A stretch of 64,000 nt of DNA from positions 315,714,018-315,778,017 of the forward strand of contig OX352772.1 in assembly GCA_947095535.1 (NCBI GenBank), written 5' to 3'. The position numbers and the translations under genes were made by a program. Shown here one piece after another: positions 13,321-25,424 of the stretch. The notes beneath the pieces are model-generated. The model saw nothing but the letters and a program-made list of their open reading frames with translations, had not been told where the DNA came from and did not search any database. How positions within the stretch are numbered: position 1 is the stretch's first letter; each line of letters opens with the position of its first letter. This stretch comes from Poecilobothrus nobilitatus. Taxonomy: Eukaryota > Arthropoda > Insecta > Diptera > Dolichopodidae.

Positions 13321-13960
13321 TTTACTACACTACACTACACTACACTACACTACACTATACTACACTACACTACACTACACTATACTACACTACACTACAC
13401 TACACTACACTACACTACACTACACTACACTATACTACACTACACTACACTACACTACACTATACTACACTACACTACACTACACTACACTACACTACAC
13501 TACACTACACTACACTATACTACACTACACTACACTACACTAAACTATACTATACTACACTACACTACACTACACTACACTACACTACACTACACTACAT
13601 TACATTACACTACACTACACTACACTACACTACACTACACTACACTATACTACACTACACTACACTACACTACACTATACTACACTACACTACACTACAC
13701 TAAACTACACTACAGTACACTACACTGCACTACACTACACTACACTGCACTACACTACACTACAGTACACTACACTGCACTACACTACACTACACTACAC
13801 TTTCTACACTGCACTACACTACACTACACTACACTACACTTTCTACACTGCACTACACTACACTACACTACACTACACTTTCTACACTGCACTACACTAC
13901 ACTACACTACACTACACTACACTACACTACACTACACTACACTACACTTTCTACACTGCC
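13321..13960. repeat. (ACTAC)n satellite with 39-bp higher-order units
   Basis: About 640 bp of the pentamer ACTAC with scattered variants (ACTAT, ACTGC, ACAGT, AAACT). In the last third, blocks beginning TTTCTACACTGC recur at 13801, 13840, 13879 and 13948, i.e. spacings of 39, 39 and 69 bp (39+30). So blocks, not only single pentamers, have been copied. It is not the TTAGG insect telomere repeat. Confidence 0.95.
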
Positions 13961-14089
13961 ATACAAATACATACACACACCAATACTCATCACTTAATCA
14001 TCCTCAACAATTTTTATTATTGATAGAAACAAAAACACAAAAAAAAAACAAAACAAAAAAAAGTGAAAAAACTCGTATAAATTCTCGTT

Positions 14090-14391
14090 ATTCAGAAATT
14101 TTGTATAAAAAGTGTGGAGATCAAACAGTTAGTTGTTCGAGAGCTACACGAAGTTTTGGTCGGATTTCAACCAAAAAAATAGGGAAACTACAAATTGATT
14201 CAAGAATATTTAGTGTAAATTTTGTGACAGACGGACTCACGAACGGACAGACGGGCGGGCAGAGCTTAATTGACACAGAATGTAATTCTGATCCGATTCA
14301 TACCTTTGAAGGTATATCTCGTTCGCTTATTTCGAGGTGTTACAAACGGAGGAATAATTTTAATATACCCGATTCTTATCGTACGGGTATA
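14090..14391 (-). mobile_element. Family B 5'-end fragment
   Basis: On the minus strand: TATACCCGTACGATAAGAAT, CGGGTATATT, CTCCGTTTGTAACACC, GTATGAATCGGATCAG, GTCCGTTCGTGAGTCCGTC, then 'GGTTGAAATCCGACCAAAAC'. It stops at the end of the satellite-adjacent block. A 167-codon frame (14020-14523, +) runs through it and is not a gene. Confidence 0.8.
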
Positions 14392-14394
14392 AAT

Positions 14395-15700
14395 AGGAAT
14401 TATAAAGTTATACATACATACATATATAAAAACACATTACACAAAAATTACTCAAATTTATCGTTTTATTTTATATTAAAGAAAAAAAAAATAGATCAAA
14501 AAATACATATTTTTTTTTTGTAATAAATTATTTATAATATTTTAACACCTATAATTTGAAAAGGATTTTGATTTTAAAATAAAAACAAAAATAAAAACAG
14601 AAACATTTACAAAATATTTTTATAATATTAATTATATTATCTGACGGTCATATTTTTTTTTAAATCGTCAATAAATCAAACTTAAATTGGATTTTAATTA
14701 AAGTTTTGTGGTGGCAGTTAAAATTACAATAGTTTTGCCAAACAATTAATTTTTTTATAATATATAACATGAAATCTATAGGTAATAAATCAATATATTT
14801 AAATTGAAATTAAAATAATTTTATTTTTATTATTATTTAATAATTAATTATTCAATATTTTAATTATTGATGGTGACCTTCACGATGCTGTGTGAAGACT
14901 TCAATTAGCACTAGCTTTAGCACCATTGTTATTCCACTGCACTCACGTGACCTATGTTTTGTAGTGATTTTCGATTTTAAATTCAACCCGAAGAATTCAA
15001 ATACGAAATCAATTCTATGATTTTGTGTTTAAAAAGTTCGCTAAGGTTGTGGTAGAACGGTTTACTAAGTGAGAGGAGTCTAGGTCTAGCTAGGACGGAT
15101 ATCTGCAAATAAATGGCTCAACGTCTTTTATTTATATAAAAACTACAGAGCTTTACTACGAGCACCTAGGAGCACATTGTCTTTCAAAAGATGAACAAAC
15201 AGCAATAAGACCTATTATACTGATCTTCTTAATTAGAATAGGTCTTACTGATCTTCTAACCGTATTATCTGGTTAATTATAATGTGTATATTACTACCAA
15301 ATCTAAAAATAATTTTAGTATTCATATCTATTATCTTATATTTTATAAATCCCTCTAAATCTTAATATTCTTTATTTCTAACCTTTTCCTTTGATCTTAA
15401 TTTCCTGCTAAACAATTCTTATTAAAAAGCATATCCGGATAGGCTCATCACATCAACTGTTTATAATGCTTAATTTTAACGTAATATTATACAAAAAGTA
15501 TAAATTAATAATATACATATATTATAAAAAATTAAAAACGTGTGCTTAATTTCAACTAGTAGTTCTAATTTCTAACTGAAAGTTTAAAATGTCAAAATAT
15601 ATACATACATATGTACATTGAAATTTTTAAAAGTACCTAATCAAAAATAGTAATATAATATATGTATGTTATAGCATTTATATCAATAAATACTTTTCTT
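14395..15700. other. AT-rich DNA with a less AT-rich patch
   Basis: 14870-15180 is visibly richer in GC (CTCACGTGACC, GAGGAGTCTAGG) but has no long frame. AATAAGACCTATT / AATAGGTCTTACT at 15206-15251 is an 11-bp inverted repeat. Probably an old, unrecognised transposon. Confidence 0.45.
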
Positions 15701-16741
15701 TTTATACCCGTATGAACTATGTTTAAGGGTATAATAAATTTGCCATTACGTTTGTGACACCTTAAAGGAGTCGAGCTAGATATAGTGTCAAAGGTATGGA
15801 TCGGCTCAGAATCGAATTCTGAGTCGATTAAGCCATGTACGTCCCTCCGTCCGTCCGTCCGTCCGCACGATAACTCAAAAAATAAAGGAGCTAGGAGGCT
15901 GAAATTTTTTTTTCGTCACTTTTACAAAATTGTTAGTTTTGCTATTTAAATCCAACATTTTCGGTCGGCGGGTTCGAGTAGCTGCCATACAACTTCTATC
16001 TTTATATAGAAATAACTCAGTATCTATTCAAGCTAGGTTTCTGAAATTTTGCAAATGATGATCAAGTTTTATGGCAACAAAGCTTCCGTAAAATTTGGTT
16101 GTGGTGGTGCGACGGGTTCGTGTAGCTGCCATACAACTTATCCGTTTAAATGAGAATAACTCAGTGTCTATTGAAGCTAGGAACCTGAAATTTAGTAAAG
16201 AGGTGTCGAGTTACATGCCAACAATTTTTGTAAAATTTGGTTGGTCTAGAGCAGCCAGTTCAGGCTTCTTGCACCTCTTGCAACTTAATGAAGCTAGGTT
16301 TCTGAAATTTTGCAAATGATGATCAAGTTTTATGGCAACAACTTTTGCAAAATTTGGTTGTGGCGGTGCGACGGGTTCGGGTAGCTGCCATACAACTTAT
16401 CCGTTTAAATGAGAATAACTCAGTGTCTATTGAAGCTAGGAACCTGAAATTTAGTAAAGAGGTGTCGAGTTACAGGCCAACAACTTTTGTAAAATTTGGT
16501 TGACCCAGAGCAGCCGGTTCAGGCTTCTTGCACCTCTTGGAACTTAATGAAGCTACGCGCAATAGATTCGGGTAGCTGTCATACAACTCCACAATTTACA
16601 TAAATATATCTATGTAGTTCGGTACTACAACATCTGAATGTTTTTAAAAGATGATCAAGTTTTGTAGAAACAGGATATATTACGTTCATACGGGTATCCC
16701 AGAGTTGACACAGTCTACTCTACTGCACTCTTCCTCGTTTT
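15700..16741 (+). mobile_element. Full-length family A element
   Basis: TATACCCGTATGAAC at 15703, GTCCGTCCGTCCGTCCG at 15848-15864, CACGATAACTCAAAAAATAA, two 259-bp tandem units (offset 16093 to 16352), and the 3' end TTCATACGGGTATC at 16685 then CTTCCTCG. Nearly identical to the copy at 49747, 34 kb away, so both are recent. The 74-codon frames starting M-V-V-V-V-R-R-V are an accident of the repeat unit. Confidence 0.87.
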
Positions 16742-16744
16742 TTT

Positions 16745-17380
16745 TTAATATTCTACTAAATTATAATAGTAATAAAGTTTTTGAATAATTTTTAAATAAA
16801 CGTCAAATAAAAGATATTTTTGTTTTGCTGTTTTTTGTTTATAAAACTTATTAAAATAAATGCGCCAAAAATTAATAAAAGAAGCGAAACAAAAAAAACA
16901 ACAGCAATAACAAAAAACGAATAATTTCATTTACAGAAATCTGCAATAATAATTTTTTTTTTTTTTGCATTAAAAAATAACTATTTTACTATAAGATTGT
17001 ACAATTTAAAAACGATGCCTCACTTAATAAGTACAGGATTCTTTTTATATATATAAAAAAAAAATACCCTACATCAAATTGTAAGTTATCAAAATTTTAC
17101 ATAATCAAAGTTTATTATCAAATAAATTCCCAGTCTATACATGTATTAAAAATTTTTTAATAGTTTTTGTACATCATAATATCTTACGATTTAATAGTTA
17201 AAGATATTAAACATTAATGCACTGAAACATAGAGGTAAGTAAGACATTCCTGATGTTTAAAATTAAAGTTGCCATTCCAACTATATTATAAATTACAATT
17301 TAATTCGAATTTTGCTCAAAACTTATTTATATGGTCGTTTGGTTGAAAACTTTTTAGCTGTCTTGGTTGATTGTTGCCGA
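16745..17380. other. AT-rich DNA, no gene seen
   Basis: Nothing recognisable apart from T runs near 16952. Confidence 0.5.
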
Positions 17381-17581
17381 TTATAAGCAGATTTTCCAGA
17401 ACATTTGATTGTATTTGCAATCTATTGTTTTTTCAGCTCCAGTTTCTTTAACTGATTTTATTTTTAGATCATTTCTAATATCGTCCTTTCGAACACACCA
17501 ATGTTGGTCGTCAGTGCTCTGAATTGGAACCTCTATATAATTCCCAAATTTAAATTGCTGGCATAGTGCCTCATAATTCAA
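17381..17581 (-). other. Coding-like 66-codon frame, unidentified
   Basis: It reads N-Y-E-A-L-C-Q-Q-F-K-F-G-N-Y-I-E-V-P, then Q-S-T-D-D-Q-H-W-C-V-R-K-D-D-I and K-E-T-G-A-E-K-T-I-D-C-K. Residue use is balanced, and local GC is higher than in the surroundings, unlike the chance frames. It may be a scrap of a domesticated or dead transposase, or an exon. I could not place it in a family. Confidence 0.3.
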
Positions 17582-17878
17582 TACAGTACATCCATATAGG
17601 TTTAATTGTAGCTTTATATATTAAGTGTTTACAATTTAATGGTAATTTTAAGTGTTATTATAATAACTAAAATTTTTTTTTTTAAAACTGTATCAGTAAT
17701 AAATCTAACCACTACGCTTCAGTGTGTTTCACTTACTTTGTCTTACTCACTTCTACATTTCAGTGCATTAATATGATTAACTGGCTTTAACATAATCTGA
17801 AAAAAATAAACTTTGTATTGAAAAACTAAAATATTTTAACGAATTCTCATGCAATGGTAATATAACTACATGGTATCT

Positions 17879-18570
17879 TTTTTTGTTTTTTTTTTTTTTT
17901 TCTAAGGGAGGTGGGAATCTTCCAAAGACACCAAGAATTACCCCTTGGTAGTGTCAGATTCTTACTGACTAAACCCACCTCCCCCTTTAGCCAATATAGT
18001 GGGATGAAACCCTTACCTGCGAAAGCAGTAAATTGGCTAGGGAGTAGGGATAGGAAAGGATAGGAAAATGGATACGGAAAAATTGAATTGGGAGTGGGAC
18101 TGTAAGGAAACAATGAATCCGTCTATTATTATTATTTTGCTAACAGTGACTAAAGCCGTCACAACAGTTATAACATGTAGTAGTAGTATATATATTACTA
18201 CATGAGGTAATTATTGAAGGCAATCCCCACTGTCACTGTAGCGGCTGTTATTATTGGTATTAATATTCTTATTAATATTATTATTATTTTACTACAGAGT
18301 CAGCGCCATCCGTGAATTACAACATGCAGCAGTATATAACACCTTACTTGCATGATATAACCAAAGATGGCTCCACTGTAGCAGCTATTATTATTATTAT
18401 TATTACTATTATTATTATTATTATTATTATTATTACTAATATTAATTATACGATATACATTATTACGATATAAAAGTACTACATATCTTTTATTTATGAC
18501 CTGACCGGGGTTTGAACCCAAGACCCTTCGATTGAAAGGTTGGCGACTTAACCACTGCGCCATGAGTCAG
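17879..18570 (-). mobile_element. Composite tRNA-headed SINE with poly-A tail
   Basis: On the minus strand the tRNA-like head is at 18570-18497: GGCGCAGTGGTTAAG (box A) and GGGTTCAAACCCC (box B). An (ATA)n-rich middle holds two related segments, each containing 'AGCxGCTACAGTG'. The body then runs AAGGGTTTCATCCCACTATA, GGAGGTGGGTTTAGTCAGTA and a closing CCCACCTCC, ending in a long A run (17900-17876). The GGAGGTGGG / CCCACCTCC pair can close a stem around the last 70 bp. No target duplication found. It is unrelated to subfamilies 1 and 2. Confidence 0.7.
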
Positions 18571-18574
18571 ATAA

Positions 18575-21050
18575 ATTAACGTAACCAATTTAATCTGATG
18601 AATTTAAATTAATTTTAATATTTTCTAGAATTAAACCATTTATTAAACCATTTTTCGTAATGAACATGGTAAAACAGACATGGTAAAATTTCTACTTTTT
18701 CAGAATCTTGTGATATGCTCATTTAGATTTTCAAAGTTATGTTATGACAAAAACTTATATAGGGCCTAACAATTTAAACAATAATAGAAATTATTATTAA
18801 AAAGTGATTTAATTTAGTTTTCATTTGTTTCTAAATCACATTAATGTTAAGCAAATATACAATTATTTTCTTAAATAAATTTTTAAAAATTACATTCATT
18901 TTAGGAAAAGTTTTATATAATACCCCCGTATTAATTTGTTTTACTTAAAAAACGTTAATGAATGCCAGGTATTGTTTTTTATTTTTTTAAATAAAAAAAA
19001 CAAAAATAAACTAAAAAAACACTTTATATTTTTCCCACGATAATGCACGATATAACATATTATAATATTATTATTATTATTATTTTTTTTTTTGTTTTTC
19101 TTTTGCCACATAATTGTGATTAGAGGATAATAGAGGGAAATCCTATCACGAACATTATATACATATATTTGTTTTTTTTCTTTATATTTTTACAAGTTTG
19201 TATATTATGGATTTCCTTCTAGATATTTTTTTTTTCTTGTTTTTTTTTTTTTGAAGGTTTTTTAATAGAATATTTTTTTCCATATATACATACATACATA
19301 TAACATACATATATAATACATGCATGTAGATAATTTTTTTTTTTAAATATTTTATATTTAGTTAAATATGCATAAAATATTTATATGAAAAATTAAATAT
19401 ATGTATGTATATTTTAGGCATTCCAATATTATAAGATTTTTTTTTTTTTTTTTGTATTTTATAGATACAAAACACAATTCATAAAATTCATTATAATGAC
19501 ATACTGAAATATAAAACAAAGAATAATATTATTAAAAAGAAAAAAAAAAAAAAGAAAATATTTTATAAATGTTTATAACCTACCGTTTTCTATAACTATG
19601 ATTATATTTAAAGGAGTGAAACTTAAATAATTTACTAGTTTTTTATATTCAGTGGTTTACAAAATTTTATAATAAAAAAATGAAAGTGTAGAAAATTCGA
19701 TTATTATTATGTATGTAAAGGAAATTTATTTAAAAAAAATGGATATATTAAAGTATAAATAGTATTTGAAAAAAAAACTCCTGAAAATTTTTTGTATAAA
19801 ATAATGACTGTATTGATGTTGTGGTCAATCGTAGAACTAAAATCTTAATCTAATTTCTAATTTTAAAATCAAATGGAAACCCATAATTAAAAATCAATTA
19901 ATATAAATTTATTAATTGGTTTTACATATAAAACGAAATAAAATGGCAATTTAAGAAATTAGCTATGAAAAAATAACTTACGCTAAAAGAAAATGAAATA
20001 ACATTAAACTTAAAATTTAACTATATATAAGAAAATTCCGTAGACTTCTATATGCAACTATAATTTCTTCTAAATAAAACCACTATGAACTTTTTATTAA
20101 ATAAATGTACAATCCAATTCAAACAGAATTAAACTACCAGTGAGTTGATGATAAGATGAAAACTGAATTTATATTTTAATTTGTTTCTATCAAAGAAACG
20201 CTTAAATTTAACAAAGACGATTACTTTTTTTTTTTTATTTTATCTTTTGCATGAATATAAGATACAAAATATGACATCGCCTTTTGATGGAAACCTATGA
20301 TAATGTTAGGTAAAGATTCTGAAGCAAAAAATGAGTAAAACGTTTTGAAACAAAAATTGTCTACCTCATTTAGTCTATGTTCACGTTTTTTTATTTCTAC
20401 AGATGTTTTCTGAACTATAAGTAAACTTGAAAAGTCTTTGAAAAGCTTAAATCTTTCATATGATATATATTTTATGTATTTGTTTGAATTGAGTGACTTA
20501 ACATTAAAAGTACGAATGATAACTTTAAAAGTATATATTTCTTCTGAAAATCCTTTACCTTTCTACTTTCTTCCTAGAATCCTGAAAATTCTCACTTTTT
20601 TTTGACAATTTTGACAATGTAACAATATAGTACTTTTAAAATTTGCTTGTTTCTCATAAGCAATATAAGTTTTACCAATTGCTCTTCAAAATGAAAAGAA
20701 TTATAAGCGCAATTAATTACATACGATTAAATTTATTATTTAAAAACATTTTGGAAAACCTTGATTTACCGTTAATATACTTACAATAAATGCAATATAC
20801 CGATATTTTTTTTTTTTGTTTAATTTTTTTTTTTTTTTTTTCATAGAAAATAAGAAGAAGCAAAGAACTTTCAAGAAAATAAACAAAGTAATATACAAAA
20901 CTATTTATTTTAAAAGGTCACTTTTCCAAAATTAAAAATGTTATGTTAAAAAAATATATTATTTGAGTTTTATTTTTTTGTGTCATGTTATTTTTCTTGT
21001 AAAACTTATCTCTATTTTGAAAGATCCTTATTGTGTTCTAAAAATATGGT
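18575..21050. other. AT-rich DNA, no gene seen
   Basis: T runs (19438-19454, 20228, 20807-20841) and TACATACATA microsatellite near 19290. No gene, no recognised repeat. Confidence 0.5.
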
Positions 21051-21058
21051 CTAAACAT

Positions 21059-21862
21059 GGGTCCGTATCAAAATCTCGATTTTCAAAATCCCGGATACCA
21101 AAATCCCGCCATATCAAAATCCCGCCAGTCAAAATCCCGCCATATCAAAATCCCGCCAGTCAAAATCCCATCATATCAAACTCCCGCTATATCAAAATCC
21201 CGTTTTTTTTTTAAAATAAAAATGCGGTTTTTTTAGAATTTTTGAATTAATTTTTTTATGCGTAGCTACTGTTAGATACAAAAAGGAGAATATCTGCCTT
21301 TTCGAGAATTTTTAAATTAATGATGAAAACATGATATTTGTTTTCAAGATTTATTAGATATAAAAAATTCTGGAAAAGGCAGATATTCTCTTTTTTGTAT
21401 CTAACAGTGGCTGCGTATAAAAAAATTGGTTTAACATTACATTTGAAATAATTGTGCCATCGATTTTTATTATTTTTATTGTATATATATATTTTGTTGC
21501 ATTGTTATTTTTGTTGAACACACATACCTATTTTGTTTTACTTTTTCTTAAATGCTGTAGAATAAAACTATTAATTTTTGTTGTTAAAAAATTGAGATTT
21601 TTTATTTTAATAGGTAACTTACAATTTTCAGTAATTAAAAAAAAAACCAAGTGGAAAATGGTAAAATATTTAAGATCTAAAATATGGTAAAAACTGCAAT
21701 TTTAGAATTTCAATTAAAAAAGAATTTGAATTGTCGGGATTTTTCAGTGGCGGGATTTTGATTGGCGGGATTTTGATATGGTGGGATTTCGATTGGTGGG
21801 ACTTTGATATGGCGGGATTTTGATATACGGGATTTTGAAAATCGGGATTTCGATATGGACCC
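21059..21862. mobile_element. 804-bp foldback element with 8-bp target duplication
   Basis: The termini are GGGTCCGTATC and GATATGGACCC. The inverted arms match over about 52 bp with five differences, then continue as subterminal AAAATCCCGCCATATC-type repeats on each side. A second inner inverted repeat (about 21246-21312 against 21361-21429, centred on CTGTTAGATACAAAAA) makes the left half itself a hairpin. The perfect direct repeat CTAAACAT flanks it at 21051-21058 and 21863-21870. Eight-base duplications are typical of hAT and P-type transposases. No transposase is encoded, so it moved in trans. Confidence 0.9.
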
Positions 21863-21874
21863 CTAAACATTATA

Positions 21875-23030
21875 TTTTTCGACAATACGAATGATTTCGT
21901 CCAATCGCTCAAATCATCTTCCTAACGAAAAAAATCATTTTTAAAAATCAATTTTAAAACTAAATAGATGTCTAAACAAAATGCCTGTTAGACAAACGGA
22001 GATTGCAAAATTATTAAATTGAATTCTCCCAAATTTATTTATTAAAAAAGTGCTAAAAAGATTTTTAATTTTATCCCACCATTTGATTTTTTTTTTTTCA
22101 GTTTTATTTCATTTTATTGTTAAAAAAAAAAAAAAAAAAAACTACTTTTGAGAACATTATCGCTTTATTCTATGTAATCTGTACTACCGCCTTAAAAAAT
22201 TGCCCTTTTTTTTTTTTTTGTTAAAGTGCAGGTTCAAGAGAGAATATAAATTATGAAAAAATTGCATTTATTTTACACGCAAACCATTTTCACAAAAAAA
22301 AAAAAAAAATTTAACATAGTGGTGAACACAATTCAAAAATTTTTTTTCTATTTTTTTTTTTGTTCGGAGCGTTATTTCATTACTCCTATTTAGTTTAATG
22401 TCCTAGTTTTTAAAAATACATACATATATACATTATATACATACATACTATATATTACACATATATTTGTTTTTTTTTTTTTTGGAATGCAAGATGAAAG
22501 TATGTTAAAGTTATATACAGATATTTAAATATAAGTATGCGTTATATACTGAATTAAATTTTTATATAAAGCTTAATAAATTAATAAAGGACATTTTAAT
22601 TTTCATATAATAAATTTTAAATTCGTAATAATAATATAATTAAAATATAACTCTCTTTTTAAATTAGAATTTTTTATTCTACTTTTTATTTTGCTCGCAA
22701 AATATTTATTTTTTCTTCTAAAATAAACATCTCAGACATGGTGGCGCATATATAACTTAAAATTCATTGATGCAATATAAATTTTCTTTGACTTTAATTA
22801 ATGGCGTAAGTTAATATTATAAGTATGTACCATTTAAGTTAGAATGTCAAAAAAAAAAATGTTTAATTTCAAAAAAAATTCAGTCTTCAAAAACTTATGT
22901 TTTAAAATTTCGCGTTTCACGATATTTTCCATTGTACCCCATTATTTTAAATTCTTTAATGTTGAAATATTTATCTTAAAAAACTTATTAAGAAGGACTT
23001 TAGAGTTGTTTACAATATCAGTGTTTTAAT
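21875..23030. other. AT-rich DNA, no gene seen
   Basis: A18 at about 22122, long T runs at 22207 and 22471, TACATACATA near 22420. No gene. Confidence 0.5.
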
Positions 23031-23078
23031 AATTTGTTCCGCGGAGGTTTGGAGACGGAAAGACCCATTATTTCTCTG

Positions 23079-23150
23079 TCAATCTGATTATTACATAATA
23101 GTTTCATGATTATTACATAAGAGTCAATCTGATTATTACATAAGAGTATT
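23079..23150 (+). repeat. Short tandem repeat, TCTGATTATTACATAA
   Basis: Three near-identical units (GTCAATCTGATTATTACATA...) occur in about 70 bp. Confidence 0.75.
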
Positions 23151-23904
23151 AAATAAGAGGGATTTCTATACGTTGCTATTATAGTTAAGTTACAAAAAAA
23201 GGATTTCAATTAAATGTTTTTATAAGCCTATTTCTTTATCAGTCACTGATTATTATAAAAAATTATAAATTTATAACAGAAATAAAGTATTTCCCTTTCT
23301 ACCAAAATTTTATTTTCGCTATGAAAATTACTAGATTTTGAGACACGAATTTTGAACACGAATTTTTACACCGGTGATTTTAAGATACAAGATTTTGAGA
23401 TGGAAGTTGTCTTACACGAACCGAAAATTAAATCAAATTGTCACAATTCTAAATCAAATTGCCATAAGACATGTGAGCAAATTCAGTAATTTTTTTCCTC
23501 ATAATCAAAATCATTTTTTAGTATTAATTAAGATGAGATGAGGGCCTTTTAGCAAAAGCCTAGAATCTTGTTGGAAGATCTGCTTCTAATTTGCTATAGT
23601 ATTTTCCCCCGAAAAAAAAAGATCTTAAATGTGATAAAATTTTTATTGTGATAAGAATAATTGTCTAGACTAAAACTAAAAGAGTTCTCTAAACAAAATA
23701 TGTTTTAAGTTCACTGTTTCAAGAGATATTATTTACAATCGACAATAGTTAATCGACATTAAATCAATTCAAGGTTCATTCAAACTTCAAATTTTCTAAA
23801 CTAAGCATAATCAGTGTACGAATAAAAGAATATAAGTACGAATATGTTGCTAAAATCCTAAAAATAAAATTGTTAATAATAAATGGCAGATTCTGTGATT
23901 AAAG

Positions 23905-24010
23905 TATATTTTTTCAAAAATTTTTAAAAAATTTGATTACTAATTTCACTCTACCTGTCCGTCCGTCTATTTACAAAACTTCTACACCCATCAAATTCTG
24001 GTTAATATTT
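23905..24010 (+). mobile_element. Family C 5' fragment
   Basis: TTTTTCAAAAATTTTTAAAA...TTACTAATTTCACTCTACC then GTCCGTCCGTC and TTTACAAAACTTCTACACC match the 5' region of family C. The rest is absent. Confidence 0.65.
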
Positions 24011-25130
24011 TATAAATCTAAAAAAGTTTGTCGACAGGAAATGTTTTAAAAAATATAAATCAATATTATCATTATTTTACAGATTAATTTAAATAGATTT
24101 ATCGCTAACTGAAGATAATATTTTGCAAGATTTTGGTTCCTTCGTTTAAACATGTTCGCCTTCAAAACATGTTTCGTCTTTTTAAACATGTTCGTCTTCA
24201 AAAACCTATGCTTTTTCATATTGCCTTGTTTTATTTACATTTTCACACTAAATTAAAAAAAATAATTTTTTTTTATTACAAAAATTAAACTTTTAATATA
24301 AAACTAAATATAAAATAAAACTTTTATTTGAACTTTAACTGGCACAGAATTAATTTTTAAAACGAAAAACTTAATCTTTCACTATTTTTTAGTGCTATAT
24401 TTAAATATTTTTAAACTTTTTCTTTTCTTTTATAAATTTATTCTTAAACTTTTAGTCATATATCGGAGTATATATATATAAAATATCTAACATATAGTAA
24501 AATACATACATACATGTATGTACCTCTATTAATTAAACTTTGTGTGTAAATATATTATATGGATGTGTAGTGTATATTGAAACATTGCTATCAGAATATT
24601 TTTGATTATTTTCCTTAAAAATGATTTCTTTTATGGCAGCCAACAAAACTTTCAAAACATTTCAAAAAAAAAATATAATTAGAAGTAAGAATAAAATAAA
24701 TAAGATTTTCTTCTTTACCGTTATTAAAATAATAGTAATACTAATAAATATTTTTAACATAAGAAATTTGAAGCAATAGAAAACATACTCTGAAAAAATT
24801 GTGGAAATATTTATACACTTTTAGATATATTGGGTATATTAAGAAGAGTACCAACAATTATGTTGCAAATATATTATTAAAATTGACTTGAAAAATCTAA
24901 AACTGTCAGCATTACTGTAACTTCTATCGCATAAAGTCTACTGACGATTTCTATTATTTATTTTGGATTAAAAATTTTACAGTATCGAAAATTTTTTTTG
25001 CTTTCAATTGGAGTAGGCTGTATGAAAAATAAATAGCCTAATTGCCTATAGTAAAATGCTGATATTTCTATTTTTCAAATTTTATGCTTTTGCGTTTCAT
25101 TTCTCTATTATAAAAATGTAAACAGCTTTT
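24010..25130. other. AT-rich DNA, no gene seen
   Basis: A local repeat AACATGTTCGTCTTCAAAA / AACATGTTCGCCTTCAAAA lies at 24148-24205. Otherwise nothing. Confidence 0.5.
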
Positions 25131-25134
25131 CTTC

Positions 25135-25420
25135 TAATAAATTAACATCTTTCTTTAAAATGTTCCTCCAAATTTTCGTACACATCCTTCATAATACTAA
25201 ATTATTTTTTTTTCCCAAACCCCTTTTTTCCAAGATTCTCTCCCACATCCCAATTGATCAAATTTGTATCAAAGATCCCAACCTAAAGTTTGGTGTGGTG
25301 GTTTTCATTGATGAATGGGTGGTTTTCATTGATTAAAGTACAATACTATCTGGAAGAATCACGTGCATATTTTTTGAGCGACTTTTGAAGTTTTCCATCG
25401 ACCCTCGTGAAAAAAGAAAT
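25135..25420. repeat. Dispersed repeat family E, copy 1
   Basis: Direct-orientation relative of 41128-41395, including AACCTAAAGTTTGG, ACAATACTATCTGGAAGAA and TTTTCCATCGACCCTCGTG. It has a small internal duplication of GTGGTTTTCATTGAT. Confidence 0.6.
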
Positions 25421-25424
25421 GTTA

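Noticed and set aside
13321..13960. Telomeric repeat
   Set aside because: The unit is ACTAC, not TTAGG, and unique DNA with other transposons lies on both sides.
14020..14523. 167-codon plus-strand open frame, the longest in the window
   Set aside because: It runs from a poly-A stretch through an antisense family B fragment into AT-rich DNA, and includes the complement of the GTCCGT repeat. Not a protein family.
16095..16319. 74-76-codon frame (M-V-V-V-V-R-R-V...) also seen at 50143 and 50393
   Set aside because: It recurs because it lies in the 259-bp unit of family A. 259 is not a multiple of three, the frame closes in each unit, and other copies break it. No sign of selection.
18300..18563. 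87-codon frame starting M-A-Q-W-L-S-R-Q-P-F-N-R-R-V
   Set aside because: This peptide is the usual translation of a tRNA-like SINE head and not a real protein.
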